Positions 1-9,152 are shown, counted from the stretch's first letter. The stretch is DNA of 64,000 nucleotides from Prevotella sp. (GCA_031271965.1 JAISUS010000005.1:1-64000); one strand, 5' to 3'. Program-made: numbers and translations. The notes: a model not told the origin generated them from the letters alone.

Positions 1-196
1 AGAGCCTGTTTAAATTTTAGCGAAAATTTTCATTATAGGCCCCCATAAATAATTCTTAGCAACTTTTTTCTGCTCTTTTTAGCGTCTTTTACCCTTTTTC
101 CTCTTGGTTTAGCCCGCTAAACCCGCTAGTAAAAATGATAAAATCCTTCTAAAAATTGCTATAAAAAAGATTTGCTATAAAATTTAAACAGACTCT
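1..196 (+). repeat. 196-bp MITE-like repeat, copy 1
   Basis: Nearly identical and equal in length to the copy at 4348-4543. Its ends form an imperfect inverted repeat: the first 19 bases match the reverse complement of the last 19 with one mismatch (agagCctg against agagTctg). Inside, positions 106-123 form a 7-bp stem (ggtttag/ctaaacc) with a cccg loop. No open frame of useful size is present, so it would need an enzyme in trans if it moves. Its left flank lies outside the window, so a target duplication cannot be tested here. It lies just upstream of the aquaporin gene. Confidence 0.8.
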
Positions 197-281
197 TATT
201 TGCACGAAATTTATATATTTTCATTACATTTATACCAAATTGCACAAATCACACAAAATGTTTAACTCAAATAGAAACTTT

Positions 282-962
282 ATGAAAAAGTATTTAGCAG
301 AAATGATCGGAACTATGGTTCTTGTTCTCATGGGCTGCGGTGCCGCTGTGTTCGCCGGAGCAGGACAACCTTTCGCATCAGTCGGCACCCTGGGTGTCGC
401 TATGGCCTTTGGTTTGTCTGTCGTAGCAATGGCCTATACTATAGGCAAGGTATCGGGATGCCATATCAATCCGGCTATCACTCTCGGTGTTTTCCTATCT
501 AAGAGAATGTCCGGCAAAGACGCCGGAATGTACATTCTATTTCAGGTGATAGGAGCCATTCTTGGTTCGGCAATACTGTATATCTTAGCCAAAGACTCAG
601 GCTCAGCAACAACATTAACCGGAGCAAACGGTTTTGCAGATGGCGCCTTGCTCACTGCTTTTATTGCTGAAACTGTATTCACTTTTATTTTTGTGCTGGT
701 TGTATTAGGCGCCACTTCGAAAGGTGGTGCGGGAAATTTTGCAGGATTAGCAATAGGCCTCACTCTCATACTGGTACACATTGTTTGTATCCCGATTACC
801 GGTACATCTGTAAATCCGGCCCGTAGTATCGGACCTGCTATTTTCGATGCCATCGAGGGAGGCAAAGCTTTATCTCAGTTGTGGTTATTTATAGTTGCTC
901 CATTCCTCGGAGCTGCAATTGCTTCCATTGTTTGGAAGGCGGTAGATACAGATAAGGAATAA
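282..962 (+). CDS. aqpZ: Aquaporin Z-like water channel
   Basis: This is a six-helix major intrinsic protein that lets water cross the inner membrane. Both NPA half-helices are visible, in the contexts CHINPAIT and SVNPARS. The region before the second NPA keeps the AqpZ-type filter residues: His in LVHIV, Thr in TGTS and Arg after NPA. This points to water rather than glycerol selectivity (family knowledge). The length of about 227 residues is typical. The start at 282 (MKKYLAEMIG) is chosen because family similarity begins there; an ATG at 258 adds eight residues, and an upstream TTG at 240 is less likely. The gene stands alone, with the repeat upstream and a strong terminator downstream. 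Confidence 0.93.
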   Translation: MKKYLAEMIGTMVLVLMGCGAAVFAGAGQPFASVGTLGVAMAFGLSVVAMAYTIGKVSGCHINPAITLGVFLSKRMSGKDAGMYILFQVIGAILGSAILYILAKDSGSATTLTGANGFADGALLTAFIAETVFTFIFVLVVLGATSKGGAGNFAGLAIGLTLILVHIVCIPITGTSVNPARSIGPAIFDAIEGGKALSQLWLFIVAPFLGAAIASIVWKAVDTDKE

Positions 963-977
963 AATACAAGATAAAAG

Positions 978-1019
978 AAAGAGGGTGTGTCAAATGGTTT
1001 TTTACACACCCTCTTTTTA
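978..1019. terminator. Bidirectional rho-independent terminator
   Basis: Positions 978-990 pair with 1004-1016 (gagggtgtgt with acacaccctc plus flanking A:T pairs), followed by a T run. It separates the convergent aquaporin and pirin genes and can serve both. Confidence 0.85.
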
Positions 1020-1037
1020 TTTGTCAATTACTTTGTT

Positions 1038-1757
1038 TTAAAATGACATAGGTACATCCATCAACAGAATACGGGCATTCTCCGAATCTGCTGTTATCTT
1101 AATACCATCGGTATCGGACAGACCAAAACCATCCCGGTGATGTAATTTCTGGCCTTCTATTGTAAACTCACCTTCGACTACCATAGCAAAGACTCCATTG
1201 CCCCGCTTTTTCACAGTATAACCGAAACTCTGCCCTTTATCGAAAGTGCCTATACTAAACCAGGCATTCTGATTAATCCACAGACCTTCGGCTGCATCTT
1301 GTTTAGGCCCTACAATCTGAACGAGTTGATTTTTGTTATGCAAAAAATCAAAAGCTTTCTGGTCGTAACGAGGTTCTACATTTTCTTTATCAGGAAAAAC
1401 CCATATCTGAAACAGGTTTACAGGCTTGTCTGCATTTGCATTATATTCGCTATGCGTAAGCCCACTACCGGCACTCATAACCTGTACCTCCCCGGCATGA
1501 ATAACACCGGTATGCCCCATACTGTCCTTGTGTTCGAGATCACCATACAACGGAATGGTTATAATTTCCATATTATCGTGCGGGTGGGTTCCAAAGCCTT
1601 CACCTCCTGCAATAATATCATCATTAATAACCCTAAGCGCACCGAAATTAATACGATGAGGGTCATAATAATTTGCAAAGCTGAATGTGTGATGTGCGTC
1701 TAGCCAACCATGATAAGCATGACCTCTCGACGAGGCGCGATACAATGTTGTTTTCAT
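1038..1757 (-). CDS. Pirin family protein (bicupin)
   Basis: A 239-residue cupin of the pirin/YhhW group; some members act as quercetin 2,3-dioxygenase, others as metal-dependent co-regulators. The N-terminal cupin keeps all four metal ligands: His58 and His60 in GTHPHDN, and His102 and Glu104 in LTHSEYN. The motif FQIWVFP closes the first barrel. The length is normal and no signal peptide is present, so it is cytoplasmic. The gene is monocistronic with its own promoter (1827-1857). The physiological substrate cannot be told from sequence. Confidence 0.9.
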   Translation of the reverse strand: MKTTLYRASSRGHAYHGWLDAHHTFSFANYYDPHRINFGALRVINDDIIAGGEGFGTHPHDNMEIITIPLYGDLEHKDSMGHTGVIHAGEVQVMSAGSGLTHSEYNANADKPVNLFQIWVFPDKENVEPRYDQKAFDFLHNKNQLVQIVGPKQDAAEGLWINQNAWFSIGTFDKGQSFGYTVKKRGNGVFAMVVEGEFTIEGQKLHHRDGFGLSDTDGIKITADSENARILLMDVPMSF

Positions 1758-1826
1758 AATAATTTTCCTTTCTATTAATAATTTTATAATAACATTGTTG
1801 ATATATAAATTGTTGCTTTCAGACTA

Positions 1827-1857
1827 CAAAGATACAGCACTTATATATATTTACAAA
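1827..1857 (-). promoter_or_regulatory. Promoter of the pirin gene
   Basis: On the minus strand TATCTTTG (1834 to 1827) matches the Bacteroidetes -7 box TAnnTTTG, and TTTG (1857 to 1854) lies exactly 19 bases upstream as the -33 box. The start codon is about 70 bases downstream. Confidence 0.75.
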
Positions 1858-2006
1858 ATAATAAAAATGATACATATATATAAATATATTTATACAAAAA
1901 CCTATATACATCATTATATAAGGATGGACATATTATTTGCTTTTTTTCTCCGGATGTAATAATATTTTATTAGCTTTACAGTTGTAGTAACTAAACGCAG
2001 GGAATT

Positions 2007-2762
2007 ATGAAAAATCTGACACTTATACTACTATTGGCAATATCTCCTGCTTTATATGCCCAGACCGAAGCGCAGAAAGATACTGTCCGATTGATGAAAG
2101 AACCTTTAAGATTTAACGAAAAACTTGATTACTCCTTAAAACCGGATTATACCTCTATTTCAGACAAATCTACATCTCCGGTATTTGAGCCGTTAAAAAC
2201 AAAAAATACAGAAAGTGTAGGCCTTAAACTTCCACCTTTGGGTGTATACCTGGGCCCACCTCTGGAAAATAACACGTTTACCCGCTACCCATTTGCCAAT
2301 GACTATTCATTTGCTTCGGGAATGAACATCTCCGAAAGGGCATGGTTGACCTCATCTTCCATTCAATACGGATATCCTACGCTCGGAGCCATACGGTCTG
2401 TCGGCGTAAACTTTAATTATATGCCTACGGACCGGCTAACAATAGGAGCCGGGCCATATGCTTCAAAATACAATTTTTATGGATTGAATAATAACGATGT
2501 TGGTATAAACGGTTCTTTAAAGTTCAGGCTTACAGACAGAATAAGTATTAACGGATACGGACAATATTCTGTATTCGCAGAACAAAATAAAGTCTATAGC
2601 CCGCTTATGAACATGTACCCAAGCACTTATTACGGGGGAACCATTGAGCTTAAAATCACACAGAAATTTGGGATAGAAGGCGGCGTTATGCGCGAACTAA
2701 ATCCATTTACAGGCAAATGGGTAAACAGACCCTATTTTGCTCCGGTGTTTTATAATAAATAA
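2007..2762 (+). CDS. Secreted protein of unknown function
   Basis: Not recognised. The 251-residue product starts with a signal peptide (MKNLTLILLLAISPALYAQ) and is therefore exported. The second half is rich in alternating polar and aromatic residues and in Gly/Tyr (for example the stretches around GYPTLGAIRSVGVNFNY and SINGYGQYSVFAEQN), which suggests beta-strands of a small outer-membrane barrel; this is inference. It is the first gene of a likely three-gene operon, 20 bases before the hydrolase gene. A near-consensus -7 box (TAGCTTTA, 1971-1978) precedes it. Confidence 0.75.
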   Translation: MKNLTLILLLAISPALYAQTEAQKDTVRLMKEPLRFNEKLDYSLKPDYTSISDKSTSPVFEPLKTKNTESVGLKLPPLGVYLGPPLENNTFTRYPFANDYSFASGMNISERAWLTSSSIQYGYPTLGAIRSVGVNFNYMPTDRLTIGAGPYASKYNFYGLNNNDVGINGSLKFRLTDRISINGYGQYSVFAEQNKVYSPLMNMYPSTYYGGTIELKITQKFGIEGGVMRELNPFTGKWVNRPYFAPVFYNK

Positions 2763-2782
2763 CACGAAGTACCTATTAGCCC

Positions 2783-3769
2783 ATGACAAAGAAGCAAAAG
2801 AAATACATTATAATTATAACAGGCATAGTAATTATTCTATTCATTGTACTCAACGCAGGTATCATTGTACAATCTTACGCCCTTACTCACTTTGACGAAA
2901 AAGCAAAACCAATCGATCCGGGATATGAACCTACTTTTAAGGAAACTGTAGGTATTGCCCTATTTGGTCTTGACATGCCTAGACCAAAAGCAAAACAATA
3001 TCCCAGCCGTCGTTACGAGACCTTATATATACCTGCCGGAGAAGACAAAAAGCTAGAAGCTTGGTCGATGCACACAGATTCTATTAAACATGGAACAGTC
3101 CTATGTTTCCATGGATATATGGATGAAAAATCAACTATGCTCGACAGAGCGTATGCTTATCTGGATATGGGATACGATGTTCTTTTGGTAGACTTTATGG
3201 GTGCGGGAGGATCGTATGGAGACCAAACGACCATCGGCTTTTTAGAAGCCGGAAATGTTAAAGTTGTTCACGACTATACAGTATCGGTATTGAAAGAAGA
3301 CAAAATTATAATGGCTGGTTTTTCGATGGGTGCAGTTGCTATAATGAAAGCTCAAGCCGATTATGATTTATTTACACAAGCATTGATCTTAGAAGCCCCA
3401 TACAGCACGTTTAAAAACGCTGTAGGCAATCGGATTGACAAATTGGGCTTCCCTAAATGGCCAACTGTAGATTTATTCACCTTTTGGACCGGGGTAATAA
3501 ACGGATTCAATGCATTTGAAGCTAATCCACAAGATTATGCAAAAAAAATAACTGTACCGACATTGCTCATGTGCGGAGGCAAGGATCAAAACATACCAAC
3601 AGAAGAAACGCATCACATATTTAACGAATTGGCGAGCAGAAAAAAGCAACTTGAGATATTCCCCGAATCAACACACGAATCCTATTTGATAAAGTATCCT
3701 AAAGAATGGCATACAATCACTTATAATTTTCTGAACAAATTGGAACAGTTGGACGTATATAATGAATAA
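2783..3769 (+). CDS. Membrane-anchored alpha/beta hydrolase
   Basis: A 328-residue serine hydrolase with one N-terminal membrane helix (about residues 8-30), so the catalytic domain probably faces the periplasm. The triad is visible: Ser181 in the elbow GFSMG, Asp268 in GGKDQNI and His298 in STHES. The oxyanion motif is FHGYMDEK. The family includes esterases and peptidase-like enzymes; the substrate is unknown. It lies 20 bases after the secreted protein gene and overlaps the next lipoprotein start by 8 bases, which supports one transcript for the three genes. Confidence 0.88.
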   Translation: MTKKQKKYIIIITGIVIILFIVLNAGIIVQSYALTHFDEKAKPIDPGYEPTFKETVGIALFGLDMPRPKAKQYPSRRYETLYIPAGEDKKLEAWSMHTDSIKHGTVLCFHGYMDEKSTMLDRAYAYLDMGYDVLLVDFMGAGGSYGDQTTIGFLEAGNVKVVHDYTVSVLKEDKIIMAGFSMGAVAIMKAQADYDLFTQALILEAPYSTFKNAVGNRIDKLGFPKWPTVDLFTFWTGVINGFNAFEANPQDYAKKITVPTLLMCGGKDQNIPTEETHHIFNELASRKKQLEIFPESTHESYLIKYPKEWHTITYNFLNKLEQLDVYNE

Positions 3770-4277
3770 AACATTACTTATGAAAAGACTAGTATCATAT
3801 ACCCTCACACTGCTGCTTTTAACTTCTTGCACAACAAATCCCAAGTTAATAGTAAGAAATGGCACAGACTCGAATATAGATATATACCTGACTGCTTATA
3901 CAAAAAGATTTAGCAGTAACTACACTATTATTCCGAATAAGAAAATGACTATCGGCGAATACAAAAACAATGCATACGAATATACTACAACTCCTTATAT
4001 GTTCATAAGAACCAAAATAGTAACTGATAGTATAATACATTTAAACGGAAAAGAATCCGGGAGATTAACCGTAACCGAACAAGATACAATCAAAGTAGAA
4101 AAAGCTATAATAGACAGCCTATACAACAATGAATTATACAATAATTCAAAAAAGAAACCGAAAAATATCATTCTTTCCATCAGCGATTCTTTATTTGAAA
4201 AAGAAACCATAAGGAATATCAATGGAATACGGCTCAAATCGAGACGATTTATAAGTCAGGAAGCAATCCAAAAATAA
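3762..4277 (+). CDS. Small lipoprotein of unknown function
   Basis: The 171-residue product has a lipoprotein signal ending in LLTSC, so the mature protein starts at Cys with a lipid anchor. No family was recognised; the body is polar and Lys/Asn/Thr-rich. The start at 3762 overlaps the preceding hydrolase stop; a second ATG at 3780 (MKRLVSYTLT) gives an equally good or better signal peptide and may be the true start. It is the last gene of the operon beginning at 2007. A repeat insertion (4348-4543) follows about 70 bases after its stop. Confidence 0.75.
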   Translation: MNKTLLMKRLVSYTLTLLLLTSCTTNPKLIVRNGTDSNIDIYLTAYTKRFSSNYTIIPNKKMTIGEYKNNAYEYTTTPYMFIRTKIVTDSIIHLNGKESGRLTVTEQDTIKVEKAIIDSLYNNELYNNSKKKPKNIILSISDSLFEKETIRNINGIRLKSRRFISQEAIQK

Positions 4278-4347
4278 CTTATACACAGAGTTTATAAAAC
4301 CTATTGTTAAAACAATAAAACTTAACTATATTTGGATTCTAATAGTT

Positions 4348-4543
4348 AGAGCCTGTTTAAATTTTAGCGAAAATTTTCATTATAGGCTCCCATAAATAAT
4401 TCTTAGCAACTTTTTTCTGCTTTTTTTAGCGTCTTTTACCCTTTTTCCTCTTGGTTTAGCCCGCTAAACCCGCAAGTAAAAATGATAAAATTCATCTAAA
4501 AATTGCTATAAAAAAGATTTGCTATAAAATTTAAACAGACTCT
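4348..4543 (+). repeat. 196-bp MITE-like repeat, copy 2
   Basis: Same length and orientation as copy 1 (1-196), with only a few scattered substitutions. The terminal inverted repeats and the internal ggtttag/ctaaacc hairpin are conserved. If the element begins at gagcctg and ends at cagactc it is flanked by TA on both sides, which would fit a TA-duplicating transposase; copy 1 is followed by TT, so this is uncertain. The right end stops only six bases before the DUF1287 start codon. Confidence 0.8.
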
Positions 4544-4549
4544 AAGCGA

Positions 4550-5134
4550 ATGAAGCACGTACCCCTCTCTTTATTTTTATTCTTCATTTCAGTTTGTATT
4601 CAGGCTCAAAGCGAAGATTTTTATAAACAGCTATCAAATGCGGCAATAGAGTTGACCAAAGATAAAGTGACTTACGATCCCCGTTATTTCCGTATTTCAT
4701 ATCCCAATGGAGATGTTCCGGCAGACAAAGGAGTATGCACGGATGTCATAATCAGGGCATATCGCAAACTGGGAATAGACCTTCAGAAAAAAATACATGA
4801 AGATATGAGGGCTAATTTCGGCAAGTATCCAAAAAAATGGGGAATGAAATCTACTGACAAGAATATAGATCATCGCAGAGTGCTTAATCAGGCTACATTC
4901 TTTTCCCGTTTCGGGACAGTAAAAAAAATATCGGATAAAGGAGAAGACTATTTGCCCGGAGATATTGTCACATGGGATTTAGGAAAAGGAATCGTTCACA
5001 TAGGGATTGTCACCGACCGCAAGTCACGCGATGGAAAACGCCCCTTGATAGTGCACAACATTGGACAAGGACAAGTTCTACAAGACTGTCTTTTCAGTTA
5101 TAAAATAACAGGACATTATACATATAACAAATAA
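4550..5134 (+). CDS. Secreted DUF1287 family protein (NlpC/P60-like)
   Basis: A 194-residue exported protein: signal peptide to about residue 19 (SVCIQAQS). It matches the DUF1287 family, whose members resemble papain-like NlpC/P60 amidases. The nucleophile-type motif DKGVCTDVIIRAYR carries the conserved Cys, and later His residues occur in GIVHIGIV and IVHNIGQG. The exact reaction is not established. The aldo/keto reductase gene follows after 8 bases, so they are probably co-transcribed. The repeat element ends six bases upstream, so the gene's own promoter must lie within or beyond that repeat. Confidence 0.85.
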   Translation: MKHVPLSLFLFFISVCIQAQSEDFYKQLSNAAIELTKDKVTYDPRYFRISYPNGDVPADKGVCTDVIIRAYRKLGIDLQKKIHEDMRANFGKYPKKWGMKSTDKNIDHRRVLNQATFFSRFGTVKKISDKGEDYLPGDIVTWDLGKGIVHIGIVTDRKSRDGKRPLIVHNIGQGQVLQDCLFSYKITGHYTYNK

Positions 5135-5142
5135 AAAAGATC

Positions 5143-6099
5143 ATGAAATATAATTTTTGTGGAAATAGCGGATTGCAATTACCCGAAATATCATTGGGGT
5201 TGTGGCATAATTTTGGAGATGTAGATGATTTTAAAATGGCTACATCGATGATCTTACATGCATTCGAAAAGGGAATAACTCATTTCGATCTGGCGAATAA
5301 TTATGGCCCACCTCCCGGAAGCGCAGAAACAAATTTCGGAAAAGTATTAAGCAAGGAATTGAAAGGGCACAGAGATGAACTGATTATATCTTCCAAAGCC
5401 GGACATCTGATGTGGAACGGGCCATACGGAGATGGTGGCTCGCGCAAATATATTATGGCGAGCATAGATCAGAGCCTGAAACGTACGGGGTTGGAATATT
5501 TTGATATATTTTATTCACATCGTTACGACCCTCAAACACCAATCGAAGAAACCATGCAGGCGTTGGTAGATATTGTCCGCCAAGGAAAGGCTTTGTATAT
5601 AGGCATCTCCAAATACCCGCCTGAAAAATTAGTACAGGCATATGATATATTGAAATCTCAGCATGTACCTTGCCTCATTTATCAGGATAAATACAGTATG
5701 CTGGTACGTAATCCCGAGGCTGAGCATATGGGTATAAACGAAAAGCATGGCGTTGGATTTATAGCCTTTTCGCCACTTGCCCAGGGCGTACTTACCAATA
5801 AATATCTGAAAGGTATTCCGGAAACATCACGTGCTCATAAGAGTCACGGATTTTTGCAAGAAAGCGAAATCACACCGGAAGTAATAAAAAAAGTTTCAGC
5901 TTTAAACGACCTGGCGGTAAAACGTGGGCAAACCCTTGCAGAAATGGCTCTGGCATGGCTATTGCACAACAAGCATGTAACATCGGTCATCGTAGGTACC
6001 AGTTCGTTGAAACAACTGAAGGACAATCTGAAGGCAAAAGATAATGCTCAATTCCCGGATGAAGAGTTGAAACTAATAGAAGACATTCTGGCCCAATAA
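5143..6099 (+). CDS. Aldo/keto reductase, YghZ-like
   Basis: A cytoplasmic NAD(P)H-dependent carbonyl reductase of 318 residues. The AKR tetrad is in place: Asp49 and Tyr54 (FDLANNYG), Lys85 (SSKAG) and His126 (SHRYD). The loop GPPPGSAETNFG and the motif LMWNGPYGDGGSRKY are those of the YghZ / L-glyceraldehyde 3-phosphate reductase group, which detoxifies short aldehydes and methylglyoxal; that assignment is family knowledge. A C-terminal cofactor motif VIVGTSSLKQL is present. It follows the DUF1287 gene by 8 bases and ends before a shared terminator. Confidence 0.92.
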   Translation: MKYNFCGNSGLQLPEISLGLWHNFGDVDDFKMATSMILHAFEKGITHFDLANNYGPPPGSAETNFGKVLSKELKGHRDELIISSKAGHLMWNGPYGDGGSRKYIMASIDQSLKRTGLEYFDIFYSHRYDPQTPIEETMQALVDIVRQGKALYIGISKYPPEKLVQAYDILKSQHVPCLIYQDKYSMLVRNPEAEHMGINEKHGVGFIAFSPLAQGVLTNKYLKGIPETSRAHKSHGFLQESEITPEVIKKVSALNDLAVKRGQTLAEMALAWLLHNKHVTSVIVGTSSLKQLKDNLKAKDNAQFPDEELKLIEDILAQ

Positions 6100-6100
6100 T

Positions 6101-6140
6101 AAAAATAGGCAAATCATATTATTGACTTGCCTATTTTATT
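6101..6140. terminator. Bidirectional terminator
   Basis: aaaataggcaa (6102-6112) pairs with ttgcctatttt (6127-6137), with A/T runs on both sides. It lies between the convergent reductase and S9 peptidase genes. Confidence 0.85.
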
Positions 6141-6155
6141 TATCTCGTTTATATA

Positions 6156-8726
6156 TTACTTGCTATCAGGGAACAAAGCTTTCCACCAGCCGTTATCATC
6201 CTTGAGCCACTTATCAAACCATGCCATAATAGAGTTATTCCACTCTACGCGGCGTTTGTAATTAGCCACCCCATGGTTCTCGTCCTTCACCTGTATAAAC
6301 TCCACAGGCTTGCCGAGTATCTTGAGTGCAGTGTACATCTGGATGCTTTCGCCGATAGGCACGTTCGTATCAACCGTGCCGTGCGTCAGCAATATAGGCG
6401 TTTTAATCTTATCGGCACTGAAGAGCGGGCTTTGTTTCACATACAAGTCCGGGTTATTCCAAGGATAGCTGTTAGCACTGGCTCCCGAACTGTAAGTATA
6501 GCCCCAATAACCTTCGCCCCAATAACTACTTATAGAACTGATGCCGGCATGCGAAACTGCTGCTGCAAACATATCCGTTTGCGTTTGCAGGTACATAGTC
6601 ATAAAGCCGCCATATGAGGCTCCTATACAACCTATTTTCTTATCGTTTACAAAAGGATGCTCTTTCATAAATAGCTTTGTTCCTTCTATAATATCTTCGG
6701 CTGTACGCTTGCCCCAAGCATTCACATGCATAGCAGCGAATTTTTGTCCAAACCCTGTTGCACCACTTGGTTGCACTACATACACCACATATCCCTGAGC
6801 AGCAAACACATGTCCCGGATAAGGATGTTCGAAGGTACGGGCAGTAGGAGTAGTTCCACCATAATAATATACAATCATCGGGTATTTCTTCGAAGTATCA
6901 AAATTTGGGGGCAGATAGAAACGACCTTTTATTTCTATACCTTCTGTATTGGTAAAACTCCAATCCTGCACTTTCGCTAATTCCATCTTGCTCAGCCTAT
7001 CCTTGTACGGATCGGCAACCAAAGTAGATTGTTTAGTCTTGATATCGTAGACATATGCCCTTGTGGAATTCGACTGCCCAACGCCCATATACACTCCTAT
7101 CTCTGCGTTATTAGCCAGATCGAAAGTCCGTACAACATCCTCTTGCAAAGGTAACTTCGTAAAGGTTTTATTTGATGGATTGTAGCAATACACATTTACA
7201 TAGTCCATATCAGTGGTGCGGAAGTAAATCAGATTATCTTTCTTATTCCACAAACTGCCGTCAATACTAGGGTTAAAGTCTTTAGTGATCGGCTCGACTT
7301 GCTTAGTAGATAAATCCATTATAAATGCCAGATTGTTGTAGCTATTTGCTATCTGTCCTCCGGCTATATTCAGGCTGATACCGCCAAATGCCTCGCCCGA
7401 CCCGGAAACGAGCAGTTTTTTACCATCGGGCGAAAAAGATGCTCCGCCCACAAATGATTGATTTATCCAAAGAGTATCTGCTTCCATTGTGGCCAGATCC
7501 AATTTCAACATGGTAGATTTACGGAAAGGACGTTCCGTTAGAACCTCATCCGAAAAAGAAACCAATATCTGTTTCGAATCCGGGCTGATATCACTAAGCC
7601 AAGTGGAATGCGACCCGAATGTCAGTTGCTGACTAAATCCGGATGCTATGTCGTATTTATAGATAAACGACCGGTTTGTGTAACCCGGCTGCCTGTCTTC
7701 AGGCGATTTCAATAGTTTGAGATCGCTTTTACTCTCTTCCCCTTTTTCCTGTTTAGTATAAAACAGAACTCTTTCGTTTGGCGCCATCTGGATATACTGA
7801 TCCGGTATATTTTTGACCAAGATACTTTCCTGCATTGTTGCCGGATCTATTGTTATCAGATTCACTCCCTCTTCTGTTTTCGATATATAAAACAGCTTTT
7901 CACTCTTCGGCATCCAGTCCAATTGCCTTTTAGCTCCATCTGTATCCATCAGAACCGAACTTTTAGTTTTTATATTGTACAGTTCTGTAGTCGATACACC
8001 CTTCTCGCCGAATGTGTTTCTGAAAAATATCAAAGCGTATTGTCCTTCGGGAGAAATACGGATATTTGTCACACGTTTACCAAGCATCATATCGGTAAAA
8101 TTAACCAATCGCTTATCGGAATTTGATAAAGAAAAGACTGTCAATGAATCGTTTTTTTCATTTTCTATCTCCACCTTGAATGTAGGAGGCACATCTTCTT
8201 TCAGTGTCATTATAGACTCATCTTTACCCGTAGCCATCATTTTTATTACAACACGGCTTTCCTGAGGATACGGTGTAAGGGTAGCCGTTACAGATTTCTT
8301 ATCGGTACGGAATGTTTTTTCTTCAGTCGCTTTTGTTGCAGCTAATTTTCCATCCACGTATATTTCCATCATATTGGGTGTAGTTACTCTTAACGTCGCT
8401 TTTGCATACCTGTTTGCACTTACATTGAAAGAAAACAGCTGCATGACGGTGTTTTTCTCCGTTGGTTTTTCAGGAAAGAAATAGCCCGCAGTATCAGCTT
8501 TCAGCGGCCTTACAAAAGACTCTTGCGCCGGAATGGTCAATGCCATCTTCAGCATGTCTTTATCACTGAATTTTTCACCTTTAAGATCTAAACTATCAAC
8601 CTTGAAGGGTTGTATAACGGTTACCGGAGGTGTAGCATATATCTGCGGTAAAGATTGTTTTTTCTGAGAAAAGACATTTCCCGAAACAATTAATAAAAAA
8701 AATAAGATAAATGACTTCGTATTCAT
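6156..8726 (-). CDS. Secreted S9 family prolyl oligopeptidase-like peptidase
   Basis: An 856-residue exported serine peptidase. The order is signal peptide (to about residue 21), an N-terminal beta-rich region, WD40/propeller-like repeats carrying SPDSKQILVSF and FSPDGKKLLVSG, then the alpha/beta hydrolase domain. The catalytic residues are Ser704 in GASYGGFM, Asp786 in HGTVDTNVP and His818 in DENHGV. Relatives are periplasmic dipeptidyl or acylaminoacyl peptidases that feed on peptides. The start at 8726 is preferred over 8750 because it opens directly on the signal peptide and because a -7 box at 8755-8762 would place transcription start near 8748. The gene is monocistronic. Confidence 0.92.
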   Translation of the reverse strand: MNTKSFILFFLLIVSGNVFSQKKQSLPQIYATPPVTVIQPFKVDSLDLKGEKFSDKDMLKMALTIPAQESFVRPLKADTAGYFFPEKPTEKNTVMQLFSFNVSANRYAKATLRVTTPNMMEIYVDGKLAATKATEEKTFRTDKKSVTATLTPYPQESRVVIKMMATGKDESIMTLKEDVPPTFKVEIENEKNDSLTVFSLSNSDKRLVNFTDMMLGKRVTNIRISPEGQYALIFFRNTFGEKGVSTTELYNIKTKSSVLMDTDGAKRQLDWMPKSEKLFYISKTEEGVNLITIDPATMQESILVKNIPDQYIQMAPNERVLFYTKQEKGEESKSDLKLLKSPEDRQPGYTNRSFIYKYDIASGFSQQLTFGSHSTWLSDISPDSKQILVSFSDEVLTERPFRKSTMLKLDLATMEADTLWINQSFVGGASFSPDGKKLLVSGSGEAFGGISLNIAGGQIANSYNNLAFIMDLSTKQVEPITKDFNPSIDGSLWNKKDNLIYFRTTDMDYVNVYCYNPSNKTFTKLPLQEDVVRTFDLANNAEIGVYMGVGQSNSTRAYVYDIKTKQSTLVADPYKDRLSKMELAKVQDWSFTNTEGIEIKGRFYLPPNFDTSKKYPMIVYYYGGTTPTARTFEHPYPGHVFAAQGYVVYVVQPSGATGFGQKFAAMHVNAWGKRTAEDIIEGTKLFMKEHPFVNDKKIGCIGASYGGFMTMYLQTQTDMFAAAVSHAGISSISSYWGEGYWGYTYSSGASANSYPWNNPDLYVKQSPLFSADKIKTPILLTHGTVDTNVPIGESIQMYTALKILGKPVEFIQVKDENHGVANYKRRVEWNNSIMAWFDKWLKDDNGWWKALFPDSK

Positions 8727-8754
8727 GTTAGATTGATTTAGTATCCCCATTCCA

Positions 8755-8762
8755 CAAAGGTA
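8755..8762 (-). promoter_or_regulatory. -7 box of the S9 peptidase gene
   Basis: TACCTTTG on the minus strand fits TAnnTTTG. TTTA at 8785 to 8782, 19 bases upstream, is a plausible weak -33 box. Its position supports translation from 8726. Confidence 0.6.
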
Positions 8763-8837
8763 TAAATTATGTTATCAGTAATAAATACAAAATATTAAAA
8801 AGTAGTATAATATCTTTTTTTAAGTAATCTAAAATAT

Positions 8838-9152
8838 TTACTGTCGCATGTTATCCTGAGGAACGAAGCATCTCGTGTCTCTTTTTAGGCTCAAGATCCT
8901 TCCCTACGGTCAGGATGGCAAAATAATACCAAAAACAAAAAGGCAAGACGACCGCTACTTTAAAAATTAAAAATGAAGAATGAAAAACGAAAAATATTTT
9001 TCACTTATCACTTTTAGTTTTTCACTTATCACTTTTTTCTGGATTGCTTCGGGACAAGCCCTCGCAATGACGAGAGTGCTTTACTGTGAACGTCATTGCG
9101 AACAGAGTGAAGCAATCCAGAAAATGAAATAAATTTTGATGCGGTTGCCCTA
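8838..9152 (-). repeat. Composite palindromic repeat array (left, truncated)
   Basis: The stretch 8763-9379 has no gene. It holds, read on the minus strand from 9152, an end sequence (tagggcaaccgcatca, 9137-9152), an 82-bp palindromic unit (9039-9120), AT-rich filler, a gtcgtcttgcc segment, and a second palindromic unit (about 8849-8923) containing gaggaacgaagcatctcg. The same units appear in the opposite orientation at 13267-13630. The distal end sequence found in the right copy is missing here, so this copy looks truncated or rearranged. From 9153 to 9379 I see no feature beyond a weak hairpin near 9334-9352. Confidence 0.75.
9039..9120. repeat. 82-bp REP-like palindrome, unit A
   Basis: It starts with ctggattgcttc and ends with gaagcaatccag, and inner arms cgcaatgacg and cgtcattgcg also pair, so it can fold into a two-tier cruciform. 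A reverse-oriented copy lies at 13299-13380 and a partial one at 11768-11800. Confidence 0.85.
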
